This document shows, piece by piece, positions 20,661 through 31,044 of a stretch of 64,000 nucleotides of DNA (positions within the stretch are counted from its first letter, which is position 1; the number at the start of each line of letters is the position of its first letter). A program made the position numbers and the translations under genes. Source of the DNA: Aricia agestis. Lineage: Eukaryota > Arthropoda > Insecta > Lepidoptera > Lycaenidae. The notes below the pieces were generated by a model, which made no database searches, was not told the DNA's origin, and was given only the letters and a program-made list of their open reading frames with translations. Where the stretch lies: assembly GCF_905147365.1 (NCBI RefSeq), contig NC_056428.1, positions 19,250,001-19,314,000 on the forward strand. The letters are read 5' to 3'.

Positions 20661-20971
20661 AAACATGAAATGTAAAAGGAGCCAAGCAAAATAATGCATA
20701 GCTATTAAATACTTCTGTCGTAAAAAGTTTTCAGATCACATTCAAGCCAACCCTTCAACTTATTTTGTAATTTAAATCAACATTCAGTAAATTTATCAAG
20801 CTACTATAATAATTATAAAGTAAAGAAATATATTGATATATTTACTGAATGTTGATTTAAATTACAAAATAAGTTGAAGGGTTGGCTTGAATGTGATCTG
20901 AAAACTTTTTACGACAGAAGTATTTAATAGCTATGCATTATTTTGCTTGGCTCCTTTTATATTTCATGTTT
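20661..20971. mobile_element. near-perfect foldback, 132-bp arms
   Basis: The arm 20661-20792 (begins AAACATGAAATGTAAAAGGA) is inverted at 20840-20971 with one mismatch seen (near 20672/20960). The spacer is 47 nt. No terminal or target-site signature of a known superfamily was found. The arms contain no frame. If transcribed it would give a long double-stranded hairpin. Confidence 0.92.
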
Positions 20972-20979
20972 TGATAGGA

Positions 20980-21478
20980 TTTCATTTCTTTTTTGAAGGT
21001 TTTTTTTCTTTTCATTTCAGGTCACGTTATAACTTTTCTATAATTAGCTTAGCACCCATTCTCTATCTCCTTTAGATTTTTTTTGAGGCTTCGTAAGTTC
21101 TATAGGTGGAAAACGTAACGTACGGTCTCTGAGTTCTGTGTCGATAATTATATTCACATAATATTATAATTGACTATTAAGCTTTAATACTTGAAGGTGG
21201 TCATTTTTAGCATAACCGTTCAGCAGCACTGATGTAAGCGTCTCGATGTTCCTCGCAGGAAAGGAGCACACCTTCTTTCGTGACTGATAACTTAAAACTC
21301 CCATATATCGAGCGAGTAAGGAGTGTTATCGCAGTACTGATTACATTTTATAGTAGCCTTTTGTACGTAAAACAAAATTATGCAGTCAAAACTCATACTG
21401 TTCTTGCAAATGTTACAAACATAAAAATCTTTTCTTTTAGTTAATAAAGTATTACAATATTATTTTTCAGTTTTTAGG
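20980..21478. other. no gene seen
   Basis: AT-rich with poly-T runs; nothing recognised. Confidence 0.4.
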
Positions 21479-21479
21479 T

Positions 21480-21605
21480 TTTCCTGACCAAAGGATGAAA
21501 ATGGGACCCTATTATTAATAAGACTTCGCTGCCTATCCGTCGTCCATCCGTATGTCACCAGGCTGGATCTCAAGAACCGCAATAGCAATTTTCACAAATT
21601 ATAAG
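21480..21605 (+). repeat. family A repeat fragment
   Basis: GGATGAAAATGGGACCC, TAAGACTTCGCTGCCTATCC, CAGGCTGGATCTCAAGAACC: diverged start of family A without the remainder. Confidence 0.7.
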
Positions 21606-21689
21606 AAGAATAAGAATAAGAATCATTTCTTCAATTTATCGTAACAAAAACACCACCATTATAAAATACACAGAAGAATAACAAAAAAA

Positions 21690-22447
21690 AAACAGCCAAG
21701 TGCGAGTTGGGCTCGCCCATGAAGGGTTCCGCAGCAGCAATAAGATTTATTTTTATGAAATTAAAAGGGTTTTGATTTATTTTTATGTTTCAGTAGATTT
21801 AATGAAGGTTTACCATTTATGATGTATAAAAAAACTACTTGATAGATTTCGTTCAAACCAATTTTCGTTGGCAGTTTTTATAGTAATGTACATCATATAT
21901 TTTTTTTAAATTATCATGAAGTTATTACTTTAGAAGTTAGGGGGGGGGGGGGGACACACATTTTACCACTTTAGAAGAGTCTCTCTCGCAAACTATTCAG
22001 GTTAGAAAAAAATGATATTAGAAACCTCAATATGATTTTTGAAGACCTATCTATGAAGTTAGATGTTTTTTTTTTGTTTTAGTTGTCCCCATATGGGGAC
22101 CCCTAAAATTTTTAATACTTTTATCCATTTTTGTATCAACATAAAAAAAAAATATTCTAAAAGAAACAAAACATGTGTTATGTGCTATTATGTATTTCTG
22201 ATGTCGTTATAAAAGCTAAAAGTCCAATTAAAATAAAATAAATTATTAATACAACATACAACAAACACCCCTTTTTTGCTTTATATACTTAATGGTAACA
22301 GTAAGGTTTTGGAAAATTTCAGAAAAAACTCAATTGTACTTTACTAATTTAATTATTATAAAACTTTAATAATTAATAATAAAAATAAAATAAACTTATT
22401 ATTTAAGAAGGGCTCCCATACAAATTTACGGTACTGAACCCTATGTA
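21690..22447 (-). repeat. family A-related long repeat
   Basis: Begins CAGCCAAGTGCGAGTTGGGC..GAAGGGTTCCGCAG and ends CTCCCATAC..GGTACTGAACCCT. Between lie a G-run (21943-21955), ACACACATTTTACCACTTTA and TCTCTCGCAAACTATTCAG, a combination common in lepidopteran repeats. No open frame. Confidence 0.6.
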
Positions 22448-22458
22448 CGCCATTTTTT

Positions 22459-22704
22459 ATGAAATTTAAAACACGGATTAAAGAACATATTACAGCTTGG
22501 AAAAGAAAAACAGAAAGATCGACGTTTGCTGAGCATTTAAATAATTTTGAACCTGACAAGAACATCAAATACCTACATGTTTTGCCCAAAAGTAAGAAAA
22601 TGGACGCATTAGAAGCACTTGAAGTCAACAGACACAAAAAATGGGGGAACTTGTTGAACGACCAGACTTGCCTATCTAATTCAATATTATTACAAGACAT
22701 TTAG
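22459..22704 (+). pseudogene. Penelope-like element, C-terminal GIY-YIG region fragment
   Basis: The 81-codon frame reads FKTRIKEHITAWKRKTERST, FAEHLNNFEPDKNIK, LHVLPKSKKMDALEALEVNR, then LLNDQT..SNSILLQDI and stops. This matches the end of the GIY-YIG endonuclease domain in Penelope-like retroelements (FKTR..EH...FAEHL....L....ALE). The catalytic GIY-YIG start and the reverse transcriptase are absent; the 5' side abuts a family A repeat. Calling it from pattern memory, not a search. Confidence 0.6.
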
Positions 22705-23330
22705 AGTATTATTATTTATACATTATTCTTTAATTTACAATTCACCTCTAATTTAATTTATTGACCTGATATTTATAAATTATATATATCTCATGGATAA
22801 TTTATTATATTTATTGACATTATTTAATTTAGTTTAATTTATTTGACTTTATTATAGATATTAATATTTTTATAATTTTTAATATTATGGACAAATAAAT
22901 TAAATTATTGGTGATCTAATTGACAATTGTATAGGTAGATATTAAGTTAGTTTGACAGTGTGTATATTAATTTTTTGACATATTTTAATAATTTGATAGT
23001 AATTTTGTGACATATTGTAATTGAAATTTTAAAATTTAACAATGGCATCTGTATATATGACATAACGTTATTAATTTATCAATATAAAAGAGCTAAAACC
23101 AACTAAATATTAATTTTAACATTAGTAGAAAAAAGTCGTATTCGGTAGAGAAATTCTACCAAATGGTATAAAATTTCATGATGCTGACATCCCCAATATT
23201 TGTTTTGATTATATTAATTTTGTAAAACTACCTGCACTAAGTACACCTGAAGATGATTAATTTCGAAACCGGTCGTGTAATTTGTTAATAATTTCTTAAT
23301 ATAGTGGAAAAAGTGCACGCAAATATTGTT
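22705..23330 (+). other. 3' flank of the Penelope-like fragment with a hammerhead-like motif
   Basis: AT-rich non-coding DNA. CTGAAGA at 23247-23253 and GAAAC at 23265-23269 resemble the two conserved blocks of hammerhead ribozymes, which Penelope-like terminal repeats are known to carry. The paired stem between them does not form well, so the ribozyme is likely degenerate. Confidence 0.35.
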
Positions 23331-23333
23331 TTA

Positions 23334-23970
23334 CTAGCTGTTGCCCGCGACTTCGTCCGCGTGGACTTCAGTTTATAGCGCGCGATGTCAACAAAATTGG
23401 TGTCAAAAGCTTTTATAAAAAAACCCTGGTACCCCTTAAATCAATACAGCTGTGCAGTGTGCACACAATAAGTATTTAATTTTTTTATATTAAACTTTAT
23501 ATTTTATGCCAAATTTTAAAGCTTATTTAGCCCTCCAATTACACAACTTTACCCATAAACTATTTGTCATTGATAGATTTAAGGTTACGTCAGTGCACAG
23601 ATAAAGTACTGAGTTATTTAATACCGTAGAATAGATATAACAATCGAAAAAAATCGAAACTTAATGTAAGATGATACCACGTCTTATAGGAAGACTTTTG
23701 AGCAAGCGTCAGCGCGATGTAGAAGACGCACGGCGCTATCTATTATGATTGTTGGAAATAACTTAATTTGAACAAATTTACGCATTTTCACCCCCTCACA
23801 ACCCTTTTTTCCAGTAAAAAAGTAGCCTATGTCCTTTCTCAGGCTTTAGACTATCTGTATACAAAATTTCATTACAATCGGTTCGGTAGTTTTGGCGTTT
23901 GGCGTGAAAGCGAGACTGACAGACAGACAGACAGACAGAGATACTTTCGCATTTATAATATTAGTATAGA
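23334..23970 (-). mobile_element. Lep1-type non-autonomous Helitron
   Basis: The minus strand starts TCTATACTAATATTATAAAT after a host A (23971 is T on plus), followed by GCGAAAGTATCTCTGTCTGT and a GACA array. It ends CGCGGACGAAGTCGCGGGC..AACAGCTAG next to a host T. The 3' hairpin and CTAG are standard Helitron features. No Rep/helicase gene. Confidence 0.82.
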
Positions 23971-24205
23971 TTATGTGCACACTGCACAGCTGTTTTTGGG
24001 TATTTTGATTAATTAAGGGCCGCGCTACACCGGAATGGCAGCGGCGAGGCGAGCACTTTCAGCGCTGCCATTCCGGTGTAGCGCGGCCCTAAGAGGGGTA
24101 CCACTTACCAGGGTTTTAAAAAGTTTTTAAATTTGACACAAATTTTGTTGACACCGCGCGCTATAAACTAAAGTCCACGCGGACGAAGTCGCGGGCAACA
24201 GCTAG
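23971..24205 (+). mobile_element. inverted partial copy of the same Helitron
   Basis: GTGCACACTGCACAGCTGTTT (from 23974) to GTCGCGGGCAACAGCTAG (ending 24205) is an inverted match of 23334-23465, interrupted by the hairpin MITE 24017-24089. Together they form a long inverted repeat of Helitron 3' ends. Confidence 0.78.
24017..24089. mobile_element. 73-bp hairpin MITE, PIF/Harbinger-like
   Basis: A 27-bp perfect stem (GGGCCGCGCTACACCGGAAT.. / ..ATTCCGGTGTAGCGCGGCCC) with a 19-nt loop. TAA on both sides (24014-24016, 24090-24092) fits a 3-bp TWA target duplication. Superfamily is inferred from the duplication only. Confidence 0.75.
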
Positions 24206-24650
24206 TTATGAATAAAAACAATATTACATAGTAAAGTAGGTATGATTAGTTCTGTTACAATAATAAAGTAAAAAATAAAACGCCATCTGTTTTCATATAT
24301 TAGAATTAAAATGTTGATTGCATTGATATATTTTCTGGATGGAATATAGGCTAACACGGTACACTCGAACTCCTTTATTTTAGAGCGCCTTCTGTTGTCA
24401 GCTTGTCACATATATTAGAAATGCAGTAGGAGTTCTATAAGATAAGATAGATTGATTATTATTATACCAAGTGATTATATTATTAAATATAATATTCTAA
24501 CGTATTAAAAACTGTAAACAAAAACATACTAACTAATAAGTATGATTAGTTCTATGTTACAATAAAGTAAAAAATAAAACGCCATCTGTTGAATCGTATT
24601 AGAACTAAAATGTTCATTGCATCGATATATTTCTGGATTATTTATAATAT
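24206..24650. repeat. diverged tandem segment, no gene
   Basis: GTATGATTAGTTCT..ACAATAAAGTAAAAAATAAAACGCCATCTGTT occurs at about 24239-24292 and 24540-24592, followed each time by TATTAGAA.TAAAATGTT.ATTGCAT. This is a duplication with a period of about 300 bp. No coding frame. Confidence 0.6.
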
Positions 24651-24654
24651 TATA

Positions 24655-24795
24655 CATAAATTAATACATTTAAGATTTTTGAAATATTATTTTAATACAC
24701 ATCCAAGACCCAGGAACATTGAAAACTTTTTGTTCCGCCTGCGGGACTCGAACCCAGGACCCCCGGGATGAGCGCTGCCCACGCGCAATGCGAAT
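24655..24795 (-). mobile_element. tRNA-derived SINE fragment
   Basis: On the minus strand, GGTTCGAGTCCCGCAGGCGG (B box GGTTCGAGTCC at 24753-24743) is followed by AACAAAAAGTTTTCAATGTT and CCTGGGTCTTGGATGTGTATT, a typical lepidopteran SINE body. The 5' part of the tRNA head is degraded. Confidence 0.7.
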
Positions 24796-24799
24796 TAAT

Positions 24800-24988
24800 T
24801 TTCATCGATATTTTCATGGAAATAAGATATTTTCCCACATCAAAATGTAGCCTATGTCCTTTCTCAGACTCTAGAATAACTGTGTACAAAATTTCATTGC
24901 AATCGGTTCAGTAGTTTTGGCATGAAAGCGAGACAGACAGACAGACAGACAGACAGAGATACTTTCGCATTTATAATATTAGTATGGA
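24800..24988 (-). mobile_element. Helitron 5' half, Lep1-type
   Basis: Minus strand begins TCCATACTAATATTATAAAT, then GCGAAAGTATCTCTGTCTG.. and the segment ACTGAACCGATTGCAATGAA. The 3' half is missing, replaced by the SINE. Confidence 0.7.
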
Positions 24989-25047
24989 TTAGTGTTCAAC
25001 ATGCATTTCCACCAAGAACCAACGGTACAATCAATTACATCTATGTA

Positions 25048-25190
25048 CGCCAGTCCGACTCGCACTTGGCCGTTTTCATATTTTTTCCTTTCATTGTGAA
25101 TAAAGACCTATCCGGGTACCAAATTTCAAGGTTCTAAGTCTGCTAGAAGTGCCTTAGAATTTTGATGATCTGTCAGTCAGTGAGTGACAA
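25048..25190 (+). repeat. family A end and linked repeat
   Basis: CCAGTCCGACTCGCACTTGG is the family A terminus. It is followed by TAAAGACCTATCCGGGTACC and GATGATCTGTCAGTCAGTGA, sequences I associate with lepidopteran repeats. Confidence 0.55.
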
Positions 25191-25449
25191 AATGTACTAA
25201 CTCTTTGACCATCCGTAATATTAAACTATTTATCGAAATTTCATGTTATTTGGAGGTTAAGCGAGTTTTAATACTATCTACTAGTGACCGTAATTCTAAA
25301 TTCCTAGCTTTGTTACCATCGAAGATAAAGGGAGTGTGAAATAGCCGCGAACCGCTTCGAGAAAAGTATGGTACGGCCGTGCCTTTGCTAAAAAGCTTGG
25401 CTGGGGCACTACCGTGCCCCCAGATTATAGTGTTTGATGCTACGAATAA

Positions 25450-25847
25450 TAAGAAATTTAAAAAAACCCCCGCCAAAAACAACTTTAAAAAGTAATGAAA
25501 TAATATTTACTGCCTTTAAGTTCAAATAATTCCTAACTTGTGTCAAGTAATATTTTAGTCCATAATTGTTGTCACGGTGTGTCGGGGGACCGCCAAGTAA
25601 ACTACAACCTACAACCGCCAAGTCGCTGGTTACCTATCTCGATTCAGATCGCTGTGAATTGATCCTTAAACTTGTTATATGAAATCAAACATCTACATTA
25701 GCGGTCCCCCGACACACCTTGACAACAATAATTATGGACTAAAATATTACTTTACACAAGTTAGGAATTATTTGAACTTAAAGGCAGTAAATATTATTTC
25801 ATTACTTTTTAAAGTAGCTTTTGGCGGGGGTTTTTTTAAATTTCTTA
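25450..25847. mobile_element. foldback with about 145-bp arms that encode the same peptide on each strand
   Basis: The arm 25450-25593 (ending GTGTGTCGGGGGACCGC) is inverted at 25701-25847 (GCGGTCCCCCGACACACC...). Both arms keep an open frame reading GLKYY.TQVRNYLNLKAVNI and ISLLFKV.FGGGFFKFL, read on the minus strand on the left and the plus strand on the right. The peptide resembles no family I know, so the frames are probably inherited from the repeat. Confidence 0.8.
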
Positions 25848-25968
25848 ATTTAATTTTATTTCATACTTTTTAAACTTGTGTTGGTTATAGTGCAGAATAA
25901 TTCCTATCAACAGAATCATATTCTCATGATTACCATGTATCAATGTCCTTTTCGATGAGGCCGTTAAT

Positions 25969-26192
25969 ATGAGCCCAAACATGAAACCTCCACTTTGGGT
26001 TCATACGAAGCTCGGTTCCTATAGAATCCAGGTGATGCTGCAGCAGCAGCATGTAAATACTTACTGTTTATACTTTATCTACTTCTTACTGGTTGTCGCA
26101 ATTAAAATGAGCCCAAACACGAAACCTCTGCTCTAAGTTGGCGAGGAATAGGATATCCTATTGATTACCAGGTGATGCTGCAGCACCAGGTC
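25969..26192 (+). repeat. diverged tandem repeat, period about 138 bp
   Basis: ATGAGCCCAAACATGAAACC...CCAGGTGATGCTGCAGCAGC at 25969 recurs at 26107 as ATGAGCCCAAACACGAAACC...CCAGGTGATGCTGCAGCACC. No frame continues through both. Confidence 0.7.
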
Positions 26193-26344
26193 AACTTTCC
26201 ATTATTATGAGTATACGTATATTGTATATTCACAAATGTCACGGAACTAGAATGAAATATAAAACCCATCAAACGACTATAAGTTGCTAACGGCCTTTCA
26301 TGAACCAGATAAACCCTGATTGTCCAGCACTGAGCAGGCTGATG

Positions 26345-26698
26345 ATGATTTTTTTTTTATTTTTTTTTATGAAATAAGGGGGCAAACGAGCAAACGGGTC
26401 ACCTGATGGAAAGCAACTTCCGTCGCCCATGGACACTCGCAGCATCAGAAGAGCTGCAAGTGCGTTGCCGGCCTTTTAAGAGGGAATAGGGTAATAGGGG
26501 AGGGTAGGGAAGGGAAGGGAAGGGAATCGTTGAGGGTAGGAAAGGGAATAGGGTAGGGGTTAGGGGATTGGGCCTCCGGTAATCTCACTCACTCGGCGAA
26601 ACACAGCGCAAGCGCTGTTTCACGCCGGTTTTCTGTGAGAACGTGGTATTTATCCGGTCGAGCCGGCCCATTCGTGCCGAAGCATGGCTCTCCCACGT
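26345..26698 (+). repeat. family B dispersed repeat, copy 2
   Basis: After a T-run: GGGGGCAAACGAGCAAACGG, GTCACCTGATGGAAAGCAAC, CGTCGCCCATGGACACTCGC, a G-tract array (26482-26572), then CACTCGGCGAAACACAGCGC and GAGCCATGCTTC-type sequence in reverse. Nearly identical to 42145-42478. The T-run at one end suggests a retroposon or a transposon carrying a slippage tract; the class is not settled. Confidence 0.8.
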
Positions 26699-26704
26699 AT
26701 AAAT

Positions 26705-26812
26705 GAATTATAGCTAAGAACACTCTCGATCATGTCAGCTTTCAAACAAAAAAAACTAGATCAAAATCGGTCCACCCGTTTGGATGCTACGATGCCACGG
26801 ACAGATACACAC

Positions 26813-26851
<39 letters not shown>

Positions 26852-26890
26852 CGTCAAACTTATAACATCCCTCTTTTTTGTCGGGGGTTA
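26705..26890 (+). repeat. repeat with (GACA)n, LINE 3'-end-like
   Basis: AGATCAAAATCGGTCCACCC, a CAGACAGACAGACAGA run and ACTTATAACATCCCTCTTTT..TCGGGGGTTAA are typical of 3' ends of RTE-type elements in Lepidoptera. No frame. Confidence 0.5.
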
Positions 26891-27137
26891 ATAAAATGAC
26901 ATTTTCTAAAAATGATTCCTAGCTAGATCGATTTATCGCCCCCAAAACCCCCTGTATACTAAATTTCATGAAATTCGTTGGAGCCGATTCCGAGATTCCA
27001 ATTATATATAATATATATACAAGAATTGCTCGTTTAAAGATATGAGATTCGGCAAAACCGGTTCAGCGGCTTAGGCGTGAAGAGGTAGCAGACAGACAGA
27101 CAGCAAAACAGACACACACACTTTCGCATTTATGATA
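26891..27137 (-). mobile_element. Helitron-like element, truncated at its 3' end
   Basis: TAAAATGACATTTTCTAAAA..GGAGCCGATTCCGAGATTCC as in 19540-19760, then a GACA array and ACACTTTCGCATTTATGATAA, a 5' end. The CCGAGC hairpin and CTAG terminus are missing. Confidence 0.65.
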
Positions 27138-27157
27138 AGTATTATTATTATTTATTA

Positions 27158-27440
27158 CTAGCTGTCCCGGTGAACTTTGTGTCACTTTAAAACCTTCCCT
27201 GGACTTCTACGAATATTTTAAGACTAAAATCAGCCCAATCCGTTCAGCCGTTTTCGAGTTTTAGCGCGACTAACACATTTGAAAATCCATTTTTATATAT
27301 AAGACTATGGATGATCGTCGTATCCACTCAACTCATTTTACTTAATTCAAGACTAAAATTGGCAAAATTAGTTCAGAGTTCAGACGTTCTCAAGTTTTAG
27401 CGAAATAACAAATTTTATAATTCATTTTTATTTATAAAGA
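27158..27440 (-). mobile_element. Helitron-like element and a diverged tandem copy
   Basis: CTAGCTGTCCCGGTGAACTT begins it; TTTTTATATATAAGA (ending 27304) is its 5' TC end on the minus strand. A second, eroded unit follows (GACTAAAATTGGCAAAATTA.. TTCATTTTTATTTATAAAGA). Confidence 0.6.
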
Positions 27441-27444
27441 TTAT

Positions 27445-29160
27445 TACAATACGAGTATGTTACATAATCAACAAAAAATTGGATTTTCGAATTTTCCGGG
27501 TCACGCTGTAGGCAACACAGGGTTCGTTGATTCGAAATATCTTAACAATCAGCGCTCCAAAAGTTTCAAGAATTTTGCTAATTTATTTAATTAATAACGG
27601 AATCCGTTGATAGAATATTTTGATTCCGTTAACATTTTAAAATTAAAAACAAATTTTCTCAGATTAATGAATTTTTGAATGAGTTGGATGAGTAGGTAAT
27701 CTTATGAAAATATTCTAATATTCATTCTACTATTCATTACTATATTATTAGTAAATACTTTTAAATGTATTTAAATGTACATTGTTTTTTTTTTGTTTAA
27801 ATATTTTAATTGCAAAATTAATATGATTTCATGATTAAGAGTCTTTTTTTGCATTTTCCTTAATTTTTTAGCCATGTCAACTTATGCCAACTTTTCAGTA
27901 CTTATGATTTTTATTAAAACATGCAAAGCATTAATAATTTCATATGAAACAAATAGAAATAGGAACAAATCTCCTTTCGAGTTTAGAGGCGGTTCTTTTT
28001 CTCAGATAGTTGAATCGCGAGTGTAAATTAAAAATGCCTTTAGTTCTGCAAGATGCACGATCGCTTAAGTGTTCTCAATTAATCTGTACTTGTGTTGAGT
28101 GCGGTGACGTCATCAAAGAAAAATCCATACTTCCAGGAAACTGAGAATTAGGTGTTCTCTTATTTTAATTGGCATCTTATGGTATGGCTTACGATTTGAC
28201 CCGCCAGTTTGATCCGGATATAACAGGATGACTGATATCATTAAATGTTCCTGGTGATCCATGTTGATGGTATTTGCCCAGCAGTGGGATGGCTAAACTC
28301 AAATATTTTCATTATATTTTATCAGGTTTTATTTTATTTTATTTTAATCCACAAAATATACTTAATAATATCTATTAAGTATATTAATATATAAAAAAGA
28401 GGTTTCTGTGGTAAGTAATAATCAGTCTGCTTCATTTCTTTCTTACTTCTTCTTATCCCTTATTTTTGTCATGTTTATTTTATTTTCAATTTATATAAAG
28501 AGAAATAAATTGGAGATCTGTCCGCCTCCAACTTTTCTAGAGTATGGACTCTAGAAAAGCTTAAAAAACGGAAACTTTTTAAATATATCCTTTGACACCA
28601 ATATAATATATAATATTTAAATAATAATATAAATTAAATTTTTAAACTGATGGCTAACGGCAAACTTAATGTCAATGGGCTAGTATAGCGGTCACAATAA
28701 TTCATAATATATTTAAATTATTTTTTCACATTCTCATATTATATTATAATTTTTTAATTATCTTTTACTTAATTAAATACGCCTTATCTTAAACGATGCT
28801 GTAAAATATTTTACACTCAGCTTCAGTGATAACATTTTAATTATGTAATTAACGCTGTTATGTGAAGAAATTACTATTTTTATTTATTCTTTTATTTAGT
28901 TTATGTTACTGCCTGGAAATTTTGGTGATTTTAACTTTAAAATATAACAACCTTCTAACCGCTTCCAGGGAGAATAAAATAGTAAAATTAATTAGTCAGA
29001 AAGATCGCAATCGTATGTCCATCAACTTCATCGGTACTTAAAAAGTAACAAAAGACCCAACAACAATAATATAAAAAAAACCAAGCCCCAAATAATCTCT
29101 AACATAATAAAAATAAATACCCAAACCAATAAAATTCCGAAATTCCCGAAAAGTCCGAAA
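27445..29160. other. AT-rich unassigned DNA
   Basis: No frame, no repeat family found elsewhere in this window. Poly-T and TATTAA stretches only. It sits upstream of the promoter candidate. Confidence 0.4.
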
Positions 29161-29163
29161 CTC

Positions 29164-29266
29164 CGGAGTAGATAAAGCTCGGCGCGCGGGCGCAGGCTTT
29201 TCCGCGGGTTACAGCGAGGCTACGCAAGAGTTCATAAGGTGCCCCCGCGCCGCGCGTCCTTCAGTT
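29164..29266 (+). promoter_or_regulatory. candidate gene promoter, GC-rich with initiator
   Basis: A CpG-rich patch (GGCGCGCGGGCGCAGG, CCCCCGCGCCGCGCG) stands out from the AT-rich flanks. TTCATAAGG (29231-29239) is a weak TATA-like box about 30 nt before the A of TCAGTT (29261-29266), an arthropod initiator. Confidence 0.45.
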
Positions 29267-29358
29267 ACGACAAGCAGCCATCGCGAGCACACGCGTAGTG
29301 AAGTGTCCAGTGAACGTTTATGCTAATCCGGATTCATACATCGAGTACAACTCTAAGG
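29263..29358 (+). other. candidate first exon, mostly or wholly 5' UTR
   Basis: From the initiator A to a donor reading AAGG|GTAAGT (29359). An ATG at 29320 would give MLIRIHTSSTTL before the splice, in a weak context, so the exon may be non-coding. No partner exon is recognisable downstream; the intron would run far to the right. Confidence 0.4.
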
Positions 29359-29364
29359 GTAAGT

Positions 29365-31040
29365 TTGCGCGATGCGAATTTTACTGATTCTTTTTTTTTT
29401 GTTTTTGTGTTTTTTTGGAAGGTAGTTTTGAAAATTTTGTGGTGCTATATTGTCACTGTGAACGCCGATTAGTCTTGTGTTTGATTCTTTTGTTCGCTCG
29501 CATCTGTTGTATACCGAAATAACATTATCGACCGTAAACATGTTACAGAATACCTGAGCATTTTTTTTAATCGTTTTTTTGGCTTCTTCGCGCTTTCTTG
29601 GACAAAATCTTTGGTAATCGATTGGCGTAAAGTTTTTAGGAAACAATGAAATACGACAGCCTAGCCGTCGGCAATAGCTTATCAATAATATTTCTTAAAG
29701 CAACAACAACAATTTCCTAGTTGGAGCCGCGGGTATCGGAGCTACGTGCTCCCACTCTGTTTGAACGTTGATAGTTCCACAATTTCAACATCGCACTGAT
29801 TTAATATCTCATTTACTTTTATTATTAATTATTAATAACCTATTAAATTATCCTAAGAATTCTCATTAACTTGTTAGTGTTATTGTTCAATTGTTTAACG
29901 AGTTTTATAGCTACAATTTAGGGGAGCAAAGCGGGCCAAAGCAAAGGACAGTTCGAAGAGAATTGCTAATATTCAAGTTCACTTAGAACGACGATGTTTC
30001 AAAATTGTACAATGTCGCAAAATCACTTTCAATTACCGCTCGTAATCTTGTAATTATATTTAGAAACAATCACACGTGGCATTGCTTTAAACGAGTTTTA
30101 AACCTCGTAAAAATACGATGGACGTGTGAAAGACGACAACCACCGAAATGAAGTCGAAAGAGTGATAAGAATATTGTCTAAACTCTAAATTACGTTTCCA
30201 ATGAGACAAAAATAAGTACGACGGAGAAACCGCAAGCGATTTATCACATTTAGAAAACGGCTCTTACAGCTCACAAAACCGGCTCGCAATATCAATAAAG
30301 GATCAAATTAGAAAACAGAAATGGAACCATCGACTGAAAACGTGTTACAATAATAACATGGAGGATATAACTCTCGAACACTAAGATCATAAAATGTCAT
30401 TGTGTTCGCAGACGATTGCCTAGTTTAATCGATCGAATCAAAGAACAATGTGTCAGGTAATGACAAGTGATCTCAACGACTTAATGGTCCCTAGGAAAAA
30501 AATACATTAGAATTGAATGGGTTTTGAAACAATTCGAACAGGGAAATAAAACTTGTTTGCAAGTTATCAAATTGTTTTGAAAGATACGTCGTCGAATTGA
30601 ACGTTGTAGAAGTTCGGACTGAGACCTTCACAACGAAAAAAATAAGACAAGTTAAACCACAAGTTAAATAAATGAATAAATAAGTAAATAATTTGCTATT
30701 GGGGATAGACTAAAGAAATTACCTTAAGTTTTACTAGGACAGCTTAAATCATTAGAAAGCGTTTGGTAACTCGGAAGTTTTATGTTTTTTTATTGAACAA
30801 AAGAGCGCAAAGTACAAACATTCAACATTCATAAACTTTATTGTCTTTAACATTGACTACTTTCATAGGACGTCACAATGTGGGTTAAACAAATAGTTGT
30901 ATTTGCGCAAAGTGAACACGTTGATTTTTAATTATGTTCAGAGTTCACTTTATCATCGCTGCTGCGCCTTTGTATAACTTGAAAGACTGTCGATTTCTTT
31001 TACTAAATAAAATATTTCATACATTTTTACGGCCTAATAA
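29365..31040. other. unassigned DNA, possible intron
   Basis: Few repeats and no convincing exon. The minus frame 29353-29685 has no motif. Low repeat density here fits the start of a long first intron. Confidence 0.35.
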
Positions 31041-31044
31041 CTCC

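Noticed and set aside
23247..23269. Active hammerhead ribozyme
   Set aside because: Core-like blocks are present but the sequence between them does not form the expected stem, so activity is not claimed.
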